From: Bacillota bacterium
GTDB lineage: Bacteria > Bacillota_A > Clostridia > Lachnospirales > Lachnospiraceae
Length of the DNA stretch: 64,000 nt
NCBI GenBank assembly: GCA_023407175.1
Contig: JAEYMU010000014.1
Location: forward strand, 124,001-188,000
Direction of reading: 5' to 3'
Positions within the stretch are counted from its first letter, which is position 1, and each line of letters starts with the position of its first letter. Positions 34,859-43,322 of this stretch are shown here, piece after piece. Made by a program: the position numbers and the translations under genes. Below the pieces are notes generated by a model, which saw only the letters and a list, made by a program, of their open reading frames with translations, ran no database searches and had not been told where the DNA came from.

Positions 34859-35377
34859 ATGAAAGAACAATTTGCCAAGCCTGCGGTAAGTGCATTAATT
34901 GAAAAGGTTGAAAACGGAGAGCGGTATCTTGTAATACAGGAAAGAAGAAAATCAGAGGGTGAGAAGGAGAACGGACTTTTGGAGGTGCCGGGTGGGAAGA
35001 TCAGGGAATATGAGAATATCTTTGATGCCCTGCGCCGGGAAGTGAAGGAGGAGACCGGGCTTTCAGTGGTCAGGATTCATTCCGAGGAGAAAGCGATGAG
35101 AAGGGTAGTGGACGGCAACGAGCTGATTACCTTTACTCCGCTGTGCAGTACGCAAAATCTCTCAGGAGCATATTCCTTAATTGAGCATTTCTTTGTATGC
35201 GAAGCGGAAGGGGAGCTGCTGGAAGCTACCGATGAAAGCTGCAATTTGCGCTGGGAGAAGGCGGAGACGGTCCGGGCTATGCTGGAGGAAAATCCAGGGC
35301 AGTTTTTCCTGACGGATATTTTGCCGTTGGAGGCATATTTTAAAGCGTTGGAAGATAATAAACCGGCAGAAAGCTGA
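34859..35377 (+). CDS. Nudix hydrolase
   Basis: 172 residues with Nudix box GGKIREYENIFDALRREVKEE (about 45-65), preceded by LLEVPGG. The N-terminal KPAVSALIEK and the C-terminal helix LEENPGQFFLTDILPLEAYF are typical of single-domain Nudix enzymes. Substrate unknown. It is the third Nudix domain within about 5 kb. GGGAGGAAGCC precedes the ATG, 60 bp after the SDR gene, so it could belong to the same transcript. Confidence 0.85.
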   Translation: MKEQFAKPAVSALIEKVENGERYLVIQERRKSEGEKENGLLEVPGGKIREYENIFDALRREVKEETGLSVVRIHSEEKAMRRVVDGNELITFTPLCSTQNLSGAYSLIEHFFVCEAEGELLEATDESCNLRWEKAETVRAMLEENPGQFFLTDILPLEAYFKALEDNKPAES

Positions 35378-35436
35378 ACAGTTCAGCCTGGCAGGGAAGG
35401 CTGCACTGTAGCCATATACAACACCTGTGGAGGTGT

Positions 35437-35499
35437 GTCTGAAAACTGCTTGTACCCCGCAAAGTGGAACATCCGGCCCGGTACAAGCAGTTTTTAGAC
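35437..35499. repeat. Long inverted repeat between convergent Nudix and MgtC genes
   Basis: Arms of 20 bp, at 35437-35456 (GTCTGAAAACTGCTTGTACC) and 35480-35499, pair fully apart from one G-U. The 23-nt loop contains ATCCGGCCC. It may terminate both convergent genes. The right half, including loop sequence (35462-35502), has a diverged second copy at 37066-37107. Confidence 0.7.
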
Positions 35500-35533
35500 A
35501 TATCCTGACCTGTACAGATATTTTTCAAATATC

Positions 35534-36214
35534 CTACAGGAATTCAATCGACAAAATGTCGTCATGATTTTTGAATAATTCCATAAATTCATCGCTTTTG
35601 ATCCGGTTTTTTGTTTTTACGGATACAATTACGGACAGATTTTGGCCCTTTACCTTGGGCTTTACAACCTCGATGGAATCAATACGCATACGGCTGCTTT
35701 TGAAGGTTTCGATCAAGGTATGGAGGGCATGATTGCCGTCTATGCCAAAGAGTATATTGTAATAGCGTGATTTATCATATACAAAATGCTCCACATAGGG
35801 CAGAACATGGAGTGAAAGCAGTACTGTAAGGGTAATAATGATACCGCCGCTGATGAAGCCGATGCCTACGGCAAGTCCGATGCAGGCACAGGTCCAGAGA
35901 CTGGCTGCGGTAGTCAAGCCCTTTACCTGATGATTCGCCACGATGATGGTTCCGACACCAAGAAAGCCGACCCCGCTGATCACCTGGGCCGCCATACGTG
36001 ACATATCAGCCTGATCAGGATATTCTACCTGCATAAACTGGGCTGTCAGCATGACGAGGGTTGAGCCCAGACAAACTACAGTATTGGTTTTAATACCGGC
36101 ACCACGTCTTTTAATCCCCCTGTCAAGACCGATGATGCCGCCGAGCAGCACAGATATGAATATGCGGACAAGAATATTAAGCGGTGTCCACCCGGTGAAT
36201 ATATCAATAAACAT
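35534..36214 (-). CDS. MgtC/SapB family membrane protein
   Basis: 226 residues with four to five N-terminal helices including ILVRIFISVLLGGIIGLDR, GAGIKTNTVVCLGSTLVML and VISGVGFLGVGTIIV, the MgtC/SapB signature, then a ~75-residue cytoplasmic ACT-like domain. MgtC proteins modulate magnesium, ATP-synthase or phosphate homeostasis. The stop of the GntR gene lies only 15 bp upstream on the same strand, so it may be co-transcribed with that regulator; a link to phosphate stress through the phosphonate genes is possible but unproven. Confidence 0.85.
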   Translation of the reverse strand: MFIDIFTGWTPLNILVRIFISVLLGGIIGLDRGIKRRGAGIKTNTVVCLGSTLVMLTAQFMQVEYPDQADMSRMAAQVISGVGFLGVGTIIVANHQVKGLTTAASLWTCACIGLAVGIGFISGGIIITLTVLLSLHVLPYVEHFVYDKSRYYNILFGIDGNHALHTLIETFKSSRMRIDSIEVVKPKVKGQNLSVIVSVKTKNRIKSDEFMELFKNHDDILSIEFL

Positions 36215-36229
36215 TTGACCGCCCCTTTC

Positions 36230-36970
36230 CTACCTTAGGCTGTCTGCAAAACTCATCTTGAATTTGAACCTGTCCCCTCTTGCGCGTACACTGAAATATT
36301 CGATGACGCCGATATCATCAATAACGAAGATTTCATTTTGCCGAAGAATTGGAAGCTGAAGCGGGATATCCAAAAGCTTGATATCCTCTGATGTAGGCAT
36401 ACAGGCATCAATCGTAACCTGTCTGCAGACAGGATGAGAATAGCTATAATGCTTCATTAATATGGTATTTACAGATTGAAAATGCTCCAGATGCTTGTCA
36501 AAATCGGGTACCAGCCGGTCGGGAAGATAGGATTGGCAGACGGCAAAGGGAATACCGTCAATGCTCCTTAAGACCTTGAGCTGGTGCAGGACAGAATCAG
36601 GAGAGATTTCGAATATTTTACTTAAGGAAATGCCGGCAGTTGTTTTCGAATACTTGATGATGGTTGATTCATATTCCCTTTTCCCGTTGTTAAGAATTTC
36701 GGAAAAGCCCATCCCGTTGTCATGCTCGAATAAAATGGGCTTATTCCTGCCTGAGACAAAGAAGCCCTTGCCCTTGTGGGAGTAGATAAGCCCTTGGGCG
36801 CTTAACTGGGCCAGGGCACTTCTTACAACATTCCGGTTTACCTTAAAAAGCTCCGAGAGTGTATTCTGGGAGGGAATTAAATCTCCTTCACACAAATTGT
36901 TTTTCTTTATATAGTTCTTTATATAGGTAAAAATCTCAAATCTCTTATCTGATATATTCTCTGTTTCCAT
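36230..36970 (-). CDS. GntR family regulator with UTRA domain (likely phosphonate regulator)
   Basis: 246 residues from the start at 36970. The N-terminal winged helix reads IPSQNTLSELFKVNRNVVRSALAQLSAQGLIYSHKGKGFFV. The UTRA ligand domain follows (about 85-240), ending FSVRARGDRFKFKMSF. GGGAGG lies 7 bp before this ATG; the upstream ATG (36985) overlaps the site itself. It sits next to phnX, and related PhnF/PhnR-type GntR proteins control phosphonate genes, so it probably reads the GGTACC-centred operators at phnX and phnW. Confidence 0.82.
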   Translation of the reverse strand: METENISDKRFEIFTYIKNYIKKNNLCEGDLIPSQNTLSELFKVNRNVVRSALAQLSAQGLIYSHKGKGFFVSGRNKPILFEHDNGMGFSEILNNGKREYESTIIKYSKTTAGISLSKIFEISPDSVLHQLKVLRSIDGIPFAVCQSYLPDRLVPDFDKHLEHFQSVNTILMKHYSYSHPVCRQVTIDACMPTSEDIKLLDIPLQLPILRQNEIFVIDDIGVIEYFSVRARGDRFKFKMSFADSLR

Positions 36971-37065
36971 AGCCTGACCTCCCATCCGAATGCAGCTTTC
37001 CTGATGAAAATCTTTGTAACTGACCTTTTGTTAATTCTATGCTGTACGATATGGAGTAAAAAGTC

Positions 37066-37107
37066 AAGTGGGAATGTCCGGTCCGGTATAAGCAGTTTTC
37101 AGACACA
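37066..37107. repeat. Partial copy of the 35.4-kb repeat at the phnX stop codon
   Basis: GGTATAAGCAGTTTTCAGAC and its flanks match 35462-35502 at about 80% over 41-42 bp. The last 23 bp match the other arm of that palindrome with one difference. Only one arm is present, so it cannot fold alone. The phnX stop codon (37099-37101) and last codons lie inside it. Confidence 0.65.
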
Positions 37108-37956
37108 CTCGCAGGAAATGCTCATTTCATCAGTATTGTGTTCCAGGACATGGACTCCTTTACCGACTGCCAGACACTGGTTTATCCTGTCAATTGCGTC
37201 AGGCAGCTCACGGATGGTGCGGAGAACATAGTGGGCGCCGTTTGCATAGAAGCTCCTTGTAACCTTTTCAACCCTGGCATTCAACTCCTGCTCCGGCAAG
37301 TCTTCTGCTTCCTCTTTATGCAGGCCCATCTCATTGCTTCCAAGTACAATTCCGATGCTCCAGCAGCCTGCGTTTACACCCTCTTCAATATCTGCCCTGG
37401 TATCGCCCACCTTTACGATATGGGACATGGGATAAACACCGAGCTTTGTGGCATTTTGGTATATCATCCATGGCAATGGTCTCCCTCCGGGAACGCCGTC
37501 GCTGGTATAACAGCAGTCCGGGCTGTAGCCGCGCTTTGCAGCCTCCGGTATTACGATATTCATCATACTGTCAGTATAACCTGTGGTGGAGCCGATTTTC
37601 AGATCCCTGTCACGAAGCAGCTTCACCGTATCAAGAACACCTGGAATTGGTTCGGAATAGTTGGTAAGTATCTTTAGCAGGGAGGGCTCGAATTCGCCGT
37701 ACATATCGGTTACATCCTCCTCGGTGGGATAGGAGCCGTAAAGCTTCTTCCACTCCTCGGCGATGCGGGGAACCTTGGTCAGGGCACGGATATGATCGAT
37801 TTTTAGCATACCCATGGGACCTCTCGCCTCTTCCAGCGTTATCGCTACCCTCTTATTTCTGAAAACCTCAAGAAAAACCTCTACCGGTGCAAAACATCCG
37901 TAATCTACGGTCGTTCCTGCCCAGTCAAATATTACAGCTTCAATTTGATTGCTCAT
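37099..37956 (-). CDS. phnX: Phosphonoacetaldehyde hydrolase (phosphonatase)
   Basis: A HAD-superfamily enzyme that splits phosphonoacetaldehyde to acetaldehyde and phosphate. The nucleophile Asp11 is in VIFDWAGTTVDYGCFAP. The Schiff-base lysine K52 is in MGMLKIDHIRAL, in the cap domain and diagnostic of PhnX. GSTTGYTDSMM and KVGDTRADIEEG complete the HAD motifs. At 285 residues it is slightly longer than usual; the last ~20 residues (VHVLEHNTDEMSISCECV) are atypical and partly encoded by the repeat at 37066-37107. It is transcribed from an operator-bearing promoter just upstream and precedes the GntR gene on the same strand. Confidence 0.93.
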   Translation of the reverse strand: MSNQIEAVIFDWAGTTVDYGCFAPVEVFLEVFRNKRVAITLEEARGPMGMLKIDHIRALTKVPRIAEEWKKLYGSYPTEEDVTDMYGEFEPSLLKILTNYSEPIPGVLDTVKLLRDRDLKIGSTTGYTDSMMNIVIPEAAKRGYSPDCCYTSDGVPGGRPLPWMIYQNATKLGVYPMSHIVKVGDTRADIEEGVNAGCWSIGIVLGSNEMGLHKEEAEDLPEQELNARVEKVTRSFYANGAHYVLRTIRELPDAIDRINQCLAVGKGVHVLEHNTDEMSISCECV

Positions 37957-38007
37957 GGCATTGCCTCCATATTAAATTTATTTGCAAGGTGAAGCAACTA
38001 TGAACAG

Positions 38008-38036
38008 ACACTAACATGGTACCATGTTGCTGTCAA
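38008..38036 (-). promoter_or_regulatory. phnX promoter with GGTACC-centred operator
   Basis: On the minus strand TTGACA (38031-38036) and TAGTGT (38008-38013) are 17 bp apart. The perfect palindrome AACATGGTACCATGTT (38013-38028) fills the spacer. A bound repressor would exclude RNA polymerase. Confidence 0.75.
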
Positions 38037-38065
38037 TCAAATCTCCAAAGGATTATGGAAGAAGG

Positions 38066-38929
38066 CTACAGATAGGCGAGCAGAAAAATCCCGATGAAAA
38101 TAATAACAGAGCCTGTGATTTTACTCTTCCACTGGGTTTCCTTATTTTTTAGGCAGGTATAAATTGCAACAAAGACAACGGATACCTCACGGATGGAGGA
38201 TACATAGCTGGCATCACAGCTGCGCATGGCGGCAAGCACCAGATAATAGGCCAGGAAGGTAAAGGCGGCTACAGCCAGGGCGCGAAACCAGCCTCCATGT
38301 GTAAGCTCCTCCTTCAGTGCCCGTTTACGCAGCATAAAGGGGGCCAGGCAGAGAGCCGGAATGACACAGATTACAGTATATACCAGTAAGGGATCGCAGT
38401 AGAGGACATTGCGTTTGTCAGAGATGGTGTAGGCGGCAACGATGATACCGATTAAGATGGAAAGACGGGTGGTTTTATCCTTCTTAAGAACCTTGAAGGG
38501 AGCGGTTAGGCTTGCCAGAGTCAGCTCCGGCATATTAACCAGATAGATACCGAAGACTGTAAGCAGCAGGGACAGAATAATCGGCAGACTTAAATTCTCC
38601 GTTCCAAGCAGCATGGAGAACAAACAGACAAAGACCGGAGCGGAGCCCCTGGTGAGGGGATAGACAATAGACAGGTTGCCGGAGCGGTAGCATCTGCTAA
38701 GCAGGATATAATATGTAATCTGCATGGCTGAGGTGAACAGGAGCGTGGGCCAGGCATCTATGACCGGAAAATCAAAGATCAGAAGAGAATAGGGAAGCAG
38801 AATTACCGCTGTAATGACCATTTGCAGCCATAAAAGCGTCAGATTGTTCCGTGAATTCTTCGCGAGAATATTCCATATGGAATGAAAAAGAGCGGCAAGT
38901 AAAATAAGAAATAGGGTTGTCAAATGCAT
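38066..38929 (-). CDS. EamA/DMT family permease
   Basis: 287 residues with ten hydrophobic helices in two EamA-like halves (LLAALFHSIWNILAKNS at the start, KITGSVIIFIGIFLLAYL at the end). Drug/metabolite transporters move small metabolites, often outward. Placed between phnX and phnW, it may carry a phosphonate, alanine or acetaldehyde-related compound. It reads toward phnX but is separated from it by ~110 bp containing the phnX promoter. The start has AAAGGAGAAATATT upstream. Confidence 0.82.
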   Translation of the reverse strand: MHLTTLFLILLAALFHSIWNILAKNSRNNLTLLWLQMVITAVILLPYSLLIFDFPVIDAWPTLLFTSAMQITYYILLSRCYRSGNLSIVYPLTRGSAPVFVCLFSMLLGTENLSLPIILSLLLTVFGIYLVNMPELTLASLTAPFKVLKKDKTTRLSILIGIIVAAYTISDKRNVLYCDPLLVYTVICVIPALCLAPFMLRKRALKEELTHGGWFRALAVAAFTFLAYYLVLAAMRSCDASYVSSIREVSVVFVAIYTCLKNKETQWKSKITGSVIIFIGIFLLAYL

Positions 38930-38987
38930 AATATTTCTCCTTTGATTGTTTTCAGAATTTTCAAATAATTTGCGTCTTTTATTGGGT

Positions 38988-39015
38988 ATTATATGACAAA
39001 TAAAATTAAAATCAA
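38988..39015 (-). promoter_or_regulatory. Promoter of the DMT permease gene
   Basis: On the minus strand TTGATT (39010-39015) and TATAAT (38988-38993) with 16 bp between. It is back-to-back with the phnW promoter; the -35 boxes are three bases apart. Confidence 0.65.
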
Positions 39016-39018
39016 TAG

Positions 39019-39047
39019 TTGACTGTGACTTGGTACCATGTTAAGGT
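39019..39047 (+). promoter_or_regulatory. phnW promoter with GGTACC-centred operator
   Basis: TTGACT (39019-39024) and TAAGGT (39042-39047) are 17 bp apart. TTGGTACCATGTTA occupies the spacer from 39030, matching the phnX operator in sequence and in position relative to the boxes. Confidence 0.7.
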
Positions 39048-39101
39048 GGTCACATATTGCAAGGTGACAGCAGAAAATAATCTGCTAAAGGAGTAAAAAC
39101 A

Positions 39102-40238
39102 ATGGAAGTTTTAAAGCCGGTTAAGAGAAATGTCTTATTAAATCCGGGACCCGCAACAACGACGGATGCAGTAAAGTATGCACAGGTGGTTCCTGATATC
39201 TGTCCACGGGAAAAGGAATTTGCGGATATCATGCGGGATATCCAGAAGGACCTGGTTAAGATTGTACATGGTGATCCGAAAGAATATTGTGCGGTTCTGT
39301 TCTGCGGTTCCGGTACCATCAATATTGATGTTCTCATGAACTCCCTGGTACCGGAGGGAAAGAAGGCACTGGTAATCAATAACGGGGCTTACAGCCAGAG
39401 AGCAGTCGAGGTTTTAACCTATTATCATATTCCGTATATAGACTTAAAATTTCCCTATGACGAGCTGCCTGATTTGTCACTGGTGGAAAAGACCCTGGCG
39501 GAGAATCCGGATATCGCATTGGTACATACCACGCATAACGAAACCGGTACGGGAATTTTAAATCCAATCAGGGAGATTGGCAGACTGGTGCACGAAGCGG
39601 GTGCCGTATTCACGGTGGATACCACCTCCACGCTGGCAATGCTTCCTATTGATATGGAAAAGGACAATCTGGATTTTGTCATGGCCTCCTCCCAGAAGGG
39701 TTTGATGGCGATGACGGGACTTTCCTTCATAGTAGGAAAGACAAGGATAATCGAAAAATCGAAGGATTATCTGACCAGATCCTATTATTGTAATCTTTAT
39801 ATGCAGTACGACTTTATTAAGCGTACAGGTGAGATGCATTTTACTCCGCCGGTTCAGATCGTATTCTCTGTGAAGCAGGCAATCGAGGAGTACTGGCAGG
39901 AAGGAGAGCAGGGAAAATATGAAAGGCATCTGCGGGTATGGAAGAAGATACATGAGTGTAAGGACAGGTTAGGCCTTAAGGATATCATCAGGCTGGAATG
40001 GCAGGCCGGACTGGTAGTATCAATCAAATATCCCAAGGATCCGAACTGGAGCTTTGAGAAAATCCATGATTACTGCTATGAAAGAGGGTTTACCATATAT
40101 CCGGGTAAGATTTCAACCACGGATACCTTCCGGCTATGTGCCCTCGGAGCAATTGATGAAGCCGATATCGTAGATTTCTTTCAGGTGCTGAAGGAAGCAA
40201 TGGAGTTTTATAAAATCAGCATTCCGGCAATCTATTAG
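39102..40238 (+). CDS. phnW: 2-aminoethylphosphonate--pyruvate transaminase
   Basis: A PLP enzyme (class V aminotransferase fold) of 378 residues that converts 2-aminoethylphosphonate plus pyruvate to phosphonoacetaldehyde plus alanine. Family motifs are LLNPGPATTTDAVKYAQVVPDICPREKEF (about 12-40), FCGSGT (67-72), HNETGTGILNP and the PLP lysine K199 in ASSQKGL. It supplies the substrate of PhnX. AAAGGAG lies before the start codon. The importer genes follow in the same direction after 200 bp. Confidence 0.94.
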   Translation: MEVLKPVKRNVLLNPGPATTTDAVKYAQVVPDICPREKEFADIMRDIQKDLVKIVHGDPKEYCAVLFCGSGTINIDVLMNSLVPEGKKALVINNGAYSQRAVEVLTYYHIPYIDLKFPYDELPDLSLVEKTLAENPDIALVHTTHNETGTGILNPIREIGRLVHEAGAVFTVDTTSTLAMLPIDMEKDNLDFVMASSQKGLMAMTGLSFIVGKTRIIEKSKDYLTRSYYCNLYMQYDFIKRTGEMHFTPPVQIVFSVKQAIEEYWQEGEQGKYERHLRVWKKIHECKDRLGLKDIIRLEWQAGLVVSIKYPKDPNWSFEKIHDYCYERGFTIYPGKISTTDTFRLCALGAIDEADIVDFFQVLKEAMEFYKISIPAIY

Positions 40239-40285
40239 AAAAATATAGTAAAAATCGAATAATGTCTGATAATCTTACATATTAC

Positions 40286-40379
40286 TTGACAAAAGCAGGG
40301 TATTCATTATAAATTGTAAAAATAACAGACAAATATATAATCAGCAAAGGCGTGATATCAGAACGATATTACGCCTTTG
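40286..40379 (+). promoter_or_regulatory. Promoter and leader hairpin of the phosphonate ABC importer genes
   Basis: TTGACA (40286-40291) and TATAAA (40308-40313) with 16 bp between. Downstream lies a hairpin, CAAAGGCGT/ACGCCTTTG (40345-40379), with an inner ATATC/GATAT pairing; TTGATTG follows, which is not a strong T-run. No GGTACC operator is present, so the importer may be controlled separately from phnW. Confidence 0.6.
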
Positions 40380-40435
40380 TTGATTGATACAGCACACTCG
40401 GTTCACCAATTTATTTTTCAGAAAGGGACGATATC

Positions 40436-41533
40436 GTGGCAGCAGAATTTCTAAGAATTGAAGGGATTTCTAAAAAATATGGAGGCTTCACAGCATTGGA
40501 GGATATCAATATCAGTATCAGGGAAGGGGAATTCGTCTGCCTTCTGGGCCCTTCAGGCTGCGGAAAGACCACCTTGCTAAGGATTCTGGCCGGGCTGGAG
40601 AAGCCCTCCGCAGGTAAAGTGTACATTCGGGGGGCAGATGTAACCAGAATGCATCCCAGTAAAAGAAATTATGGAATCGTGTTTCAGTCCTATGCATTAT
40701 TTCCCAATATGACCATTCGGCAAAATATTGCCTTTGGCTTAAAGAACAGAAGGGTAAGCAGGGAGGAAATCGATAGGAAGGTAGAGACAGTTCTTAGGCA
40801 GGTCAATCTTTTGGACCAGATCAATAAATATCCGGCCCAGCTTTCGGGAGGACAGCAGCAGCGTATCGCTCTGGCAAGGGCATTGGTGCTTTCACCGGAT
40901 TTTCTTCTGCTGGATGAGCCTTTGTCTGCGCTGGATGCCAAGGTAAGGCAGAAGCTTCGTAAGGAAATCCGCTCCTTGCAGGAAAGCCTGGGAATTACAA
41001 CCATCATGGTAACCCATGACCAGGAGGAGGCACTGACCATGTCAGACCGGATCATTGTTATGAATAATGCCTGTGTAAAGCAGGAAGGTCATCCGATTGA
41101 GGTGTATGAAAGACCAAACAGCCCTTTTGTTGCAGACTTTATAGGCTCCATTAATTTCTTTAAGACAGACATAACAAAGGGAATGGAGGAGGAGCCGGGG
41201 GTTACCGCCCAGACACAGCTGCTGCAGGTGAATCGGTATAAAATTAAGGCCTGCCGACCGGAAAATATCGAAATTGCCCATGAGAGCAAGGCGGATTCCT
41301 TTAAGGTAAAAATCAAGGATATTGAGTTTCATGGAGCGGTTTACCGGTTGATGCTTTCGCTTCGAAGCGATTCGGAGTCTATGATTAACAATGAATATAT
41401 CAGCTTTGATATGCCAACGGAAGCCTTTGAGAAAACCGGCATTAAAAAGGGTGATAAGATTTACATCCATTTTAAAGAAGGAAAGCTTCTATATTATAAT
41501 TTGGACCTTGAGATTAAGGAAGAAAAGGAATAG
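40436..41533 (+). CDS. ABC importer ATP-binding protein, 2-aminoethylphosphonate type
   Basis: 365 residues, GTG start. Walker A is GPSGCGKTT (about 35-43), with Q-loop FQSYALF, signature LSGGQQQR, Walker B FLLLDEP and switch VTHDQ. A ~120-residue C-terminal regulatory (TOBE-like) domain follows. The sequence resembles ATPases annotated for the 2-aminoethylphosphonate importer (PhnT-like) and for spermidine or iron uptake. The phnW neighbour decides the assignment. The permease gene starts 11 bp after its stop. Confidence 0.88.
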   Translation: MAAEFLRIEGISKKYGGFTALEDINISIREGEFVCLLGPSGCGKTTLLRILAGLEKPSAGKVYIRGADVTRMHPSKRNYGIVFQSYALFPNMTIRQNIAFGLKNRRVSREEIDRKVETVLRQVNLLDQINKYPAQLSGGQQQRIALARALVLSPDFLLLDEPLSALDAKVRQKLRKEIRSLQESLGITTIMVTHDQEEALTMSDRIIVMNNACVKQEGHPIEVYERPNSPFVADFIGSINFFKTDITKGMEEEPGVTAQTQLLQVNRYKIKACRPENIEIAHESKADSFKVKIKDIEFHGAVYRLMLSLRSDSESMINNEYISFDMPTEAFEKTGIKKGDKIYIHFKEGKLLYYNLDLEIKEEKE

Positions 41534-41544
41534 GGGATGACAAT

Positions 41545-43290
41545 ATGCCGGAACACAGAATAAAAAAGTCGACAGTAGTTCAGAACTTCAATATCAGTAC
41601 CTTTGTACAGAGGCTCCTGCTTATCCTTGTAATGTTCTGGTTTTTTATCTTCCTGGTGCTGCCCATGCTCATGATATTCACAAAGGTATTTCAGGATACC
41701 GGGGGAGAATATGTGGGGTTGGATAATTTCAGGGAGTATTTTTCAAATCCGCTGCTAAGGCAGTCCATCGGGCATTCCCTTTACATATCTTTTGTTACTG
41801 CCCTGGTCAGTACCTTGCTGGGACTTGTTTTTGCTTATGGAATAACCAGAACCAATATGAGGTTTAAAACCGTATATAAGTACCTGGGGATGCTGTCACT
41901 TTTCATTCCCACTATGGTACATGGTATGGCGCTGGTATATATCTTCGGTACAAAGGGCTTTGTTACACAATTTTTCGGCATTGACATTGGGCTGTACGGT
42001 AAGCCGGGAATTATCTTGTCCGAGGTATTCTATACCTTTCCCCAAGCCTTCCTGGTACTGATTGTTGCACTGCAAAGTGCCGACAACCGGCTGTATGAAG
42101 CAGCTACAGTGCTGGGAGCATCCCCGGTGAAGCGGTTTTTTGCTGTGACCTTACCAGGCATCCGATACGGGCTGGTGAATTCCTTCATTGTTTGTTTTAC
42201 CTTAAGCTTTACGGATTTTGGCGCGCCGACCGTAGTCGGCGGTAATTACAGCGTGCTGGCAACGGATGTATACCGGCAGGTAATCGGACAGCAGAACATG
42301 TCCATGGGTGCGGTAGTCGGTGTATTCCTCACAATTCCGGCCTTGCTTGCATTCATGATTGATCTATTTCTAAGAAAGAAAAGCGGTGGTGAGGAAATGT
42401 CCACAAAGGCGGTTACCTTCAAGGCGGAGGAGGGCAGGGCCAGGGATATCGCATACCAGGTGCTCTGCTCCGGCATATTACTTTGTATGTTTGCCTTGAT
42501 TGCATCGGTTGCCATGTCGGCTTTTGTGAAGAGGTGGCCGACGGATATGACATTTACACTAAGAAATTTTGATTTTGGAAAGAAGCTGGTCGGAAGCGGT
42601 GCGGTATCCTTTGCCAACAGCTTTCAACTGGCCGGGCTGACAGCGGTATTTGGAACGATAATCGTATTTGCAACGGCATATCTGGTGGAGAAGAGCAGTA
42701 TTTTCCCGAGATTTCGGGCTCTTTCACGCTTGCTGTCCATGCTGCCGATGGCATTGCCGGGACTGGTGCTGGGGCTTTCCTATATTATGTTTTTTAACAA
42801 GGACTGGATTGAAATCGGGTTTCTTAACATAGCCATACAGAATAGCTTTCATGGCTTATACCGTACTATGGCAATTATGGTTTTGTGCAATATCATCCAT
42901 ATGTACAGTGTCACCTTTATAACAGCAACAACGGCACTTAAGAAATTGAGCAGGGAATATGAATACGTGGCGGACTCCATGTCAATTCCCTTCTGGAGGG
43001 TGTTTTTCCATGTATCGCTGCCCATGTCACTCACGGCGGTGCTGGAGATATTCATGTACTTTTTTGTAAATTCCATGGTTACGGTATCCGCAATTGTATT
43101 CTTATATACAACACGTACCAAACCGGCAGCAATTGCAATCCTGAATATGGATGATAACGGTGATTATGCAGCTGCCGCAGCAATGTCGCTTTTAATTCTG
43201 CTCATCAATATAGCAGTAAGAACCATATATGAGATTGTTAACAGGATATTGGCGAAAAGAATTGAGAGATGGAAAACAGGTGAAGCTTAA
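41545..43290 (+). CDS. ABC importer permease with two fused permease domains, 2-aminoethylphosphonate type
   Basis: 581 residues with about twelve membrane helices. Two binding-protein-dependent permease halves are fused: the EAA-like loop EAATVLGASPVKRFFAVTLPGIRYGL in the first half and EYVADSMSIPFWRVFFHVSLPMSL in the second. One protein can therefore form the whole channel. Fused permeases of this type are known for putative 2-aminoethylphosphonate and iron importers. It is encoded between the ATPase and the binding protein in one operon. Confidence 0.88.
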   Translation: MPEHRIKKSTVVQNFNISTFVQRLLLILVMFWFFIFLVLPMLMIFTKVFQDTGGEYVGLDNFREYFSNPLLRQSIGHSLYISFVTALVSTLLGLVFAYGITRTNMRFKTVYKYLGMLSLFIPTMVHGMALVYIFGTKGFVTQFFGIDIGLYGKPGIILSEVFYTFPQAFLVLIVALQSADNRLYEAATVLGASPVKRFFAVTLPGIRYGLVNSFIVCFTLSFTDFGAPTVVGGNYSVLATDVYRQVIGQQNMSMGAVVGVFLTIPALLAFMIDLFLRKKSGGEEMSTKAVTFKAEEGRARDIAYQVLCSGILLCMFALIASVAMSAFVKRWPTDMTFTLRNFDFGKKLVGSGAVSFANSFQLAGLTAVFGTIIVFATAYLVEKSSIFPRFRALSRLLSMLPMALPGLVLGLSYIMFFNKDWIEIGFLNIAIQNSFHGLYRTMAIMVLCNIIHMYSVTFITATTALKKLSREYEYVADSMSIPFWRVFFHVSLPMSLTAVLEIFMYFFVNSMVTVSAIVFLYTTRTKPAAIAILNMDDNGDYAAAAAMSLLILLINIAVRTIYEIVNRILAKRIERWKTGEA

Positions 43291-43322
43291 TAATAAATTA
43301 TGAGAGAAAGAAGGAATGAAAA

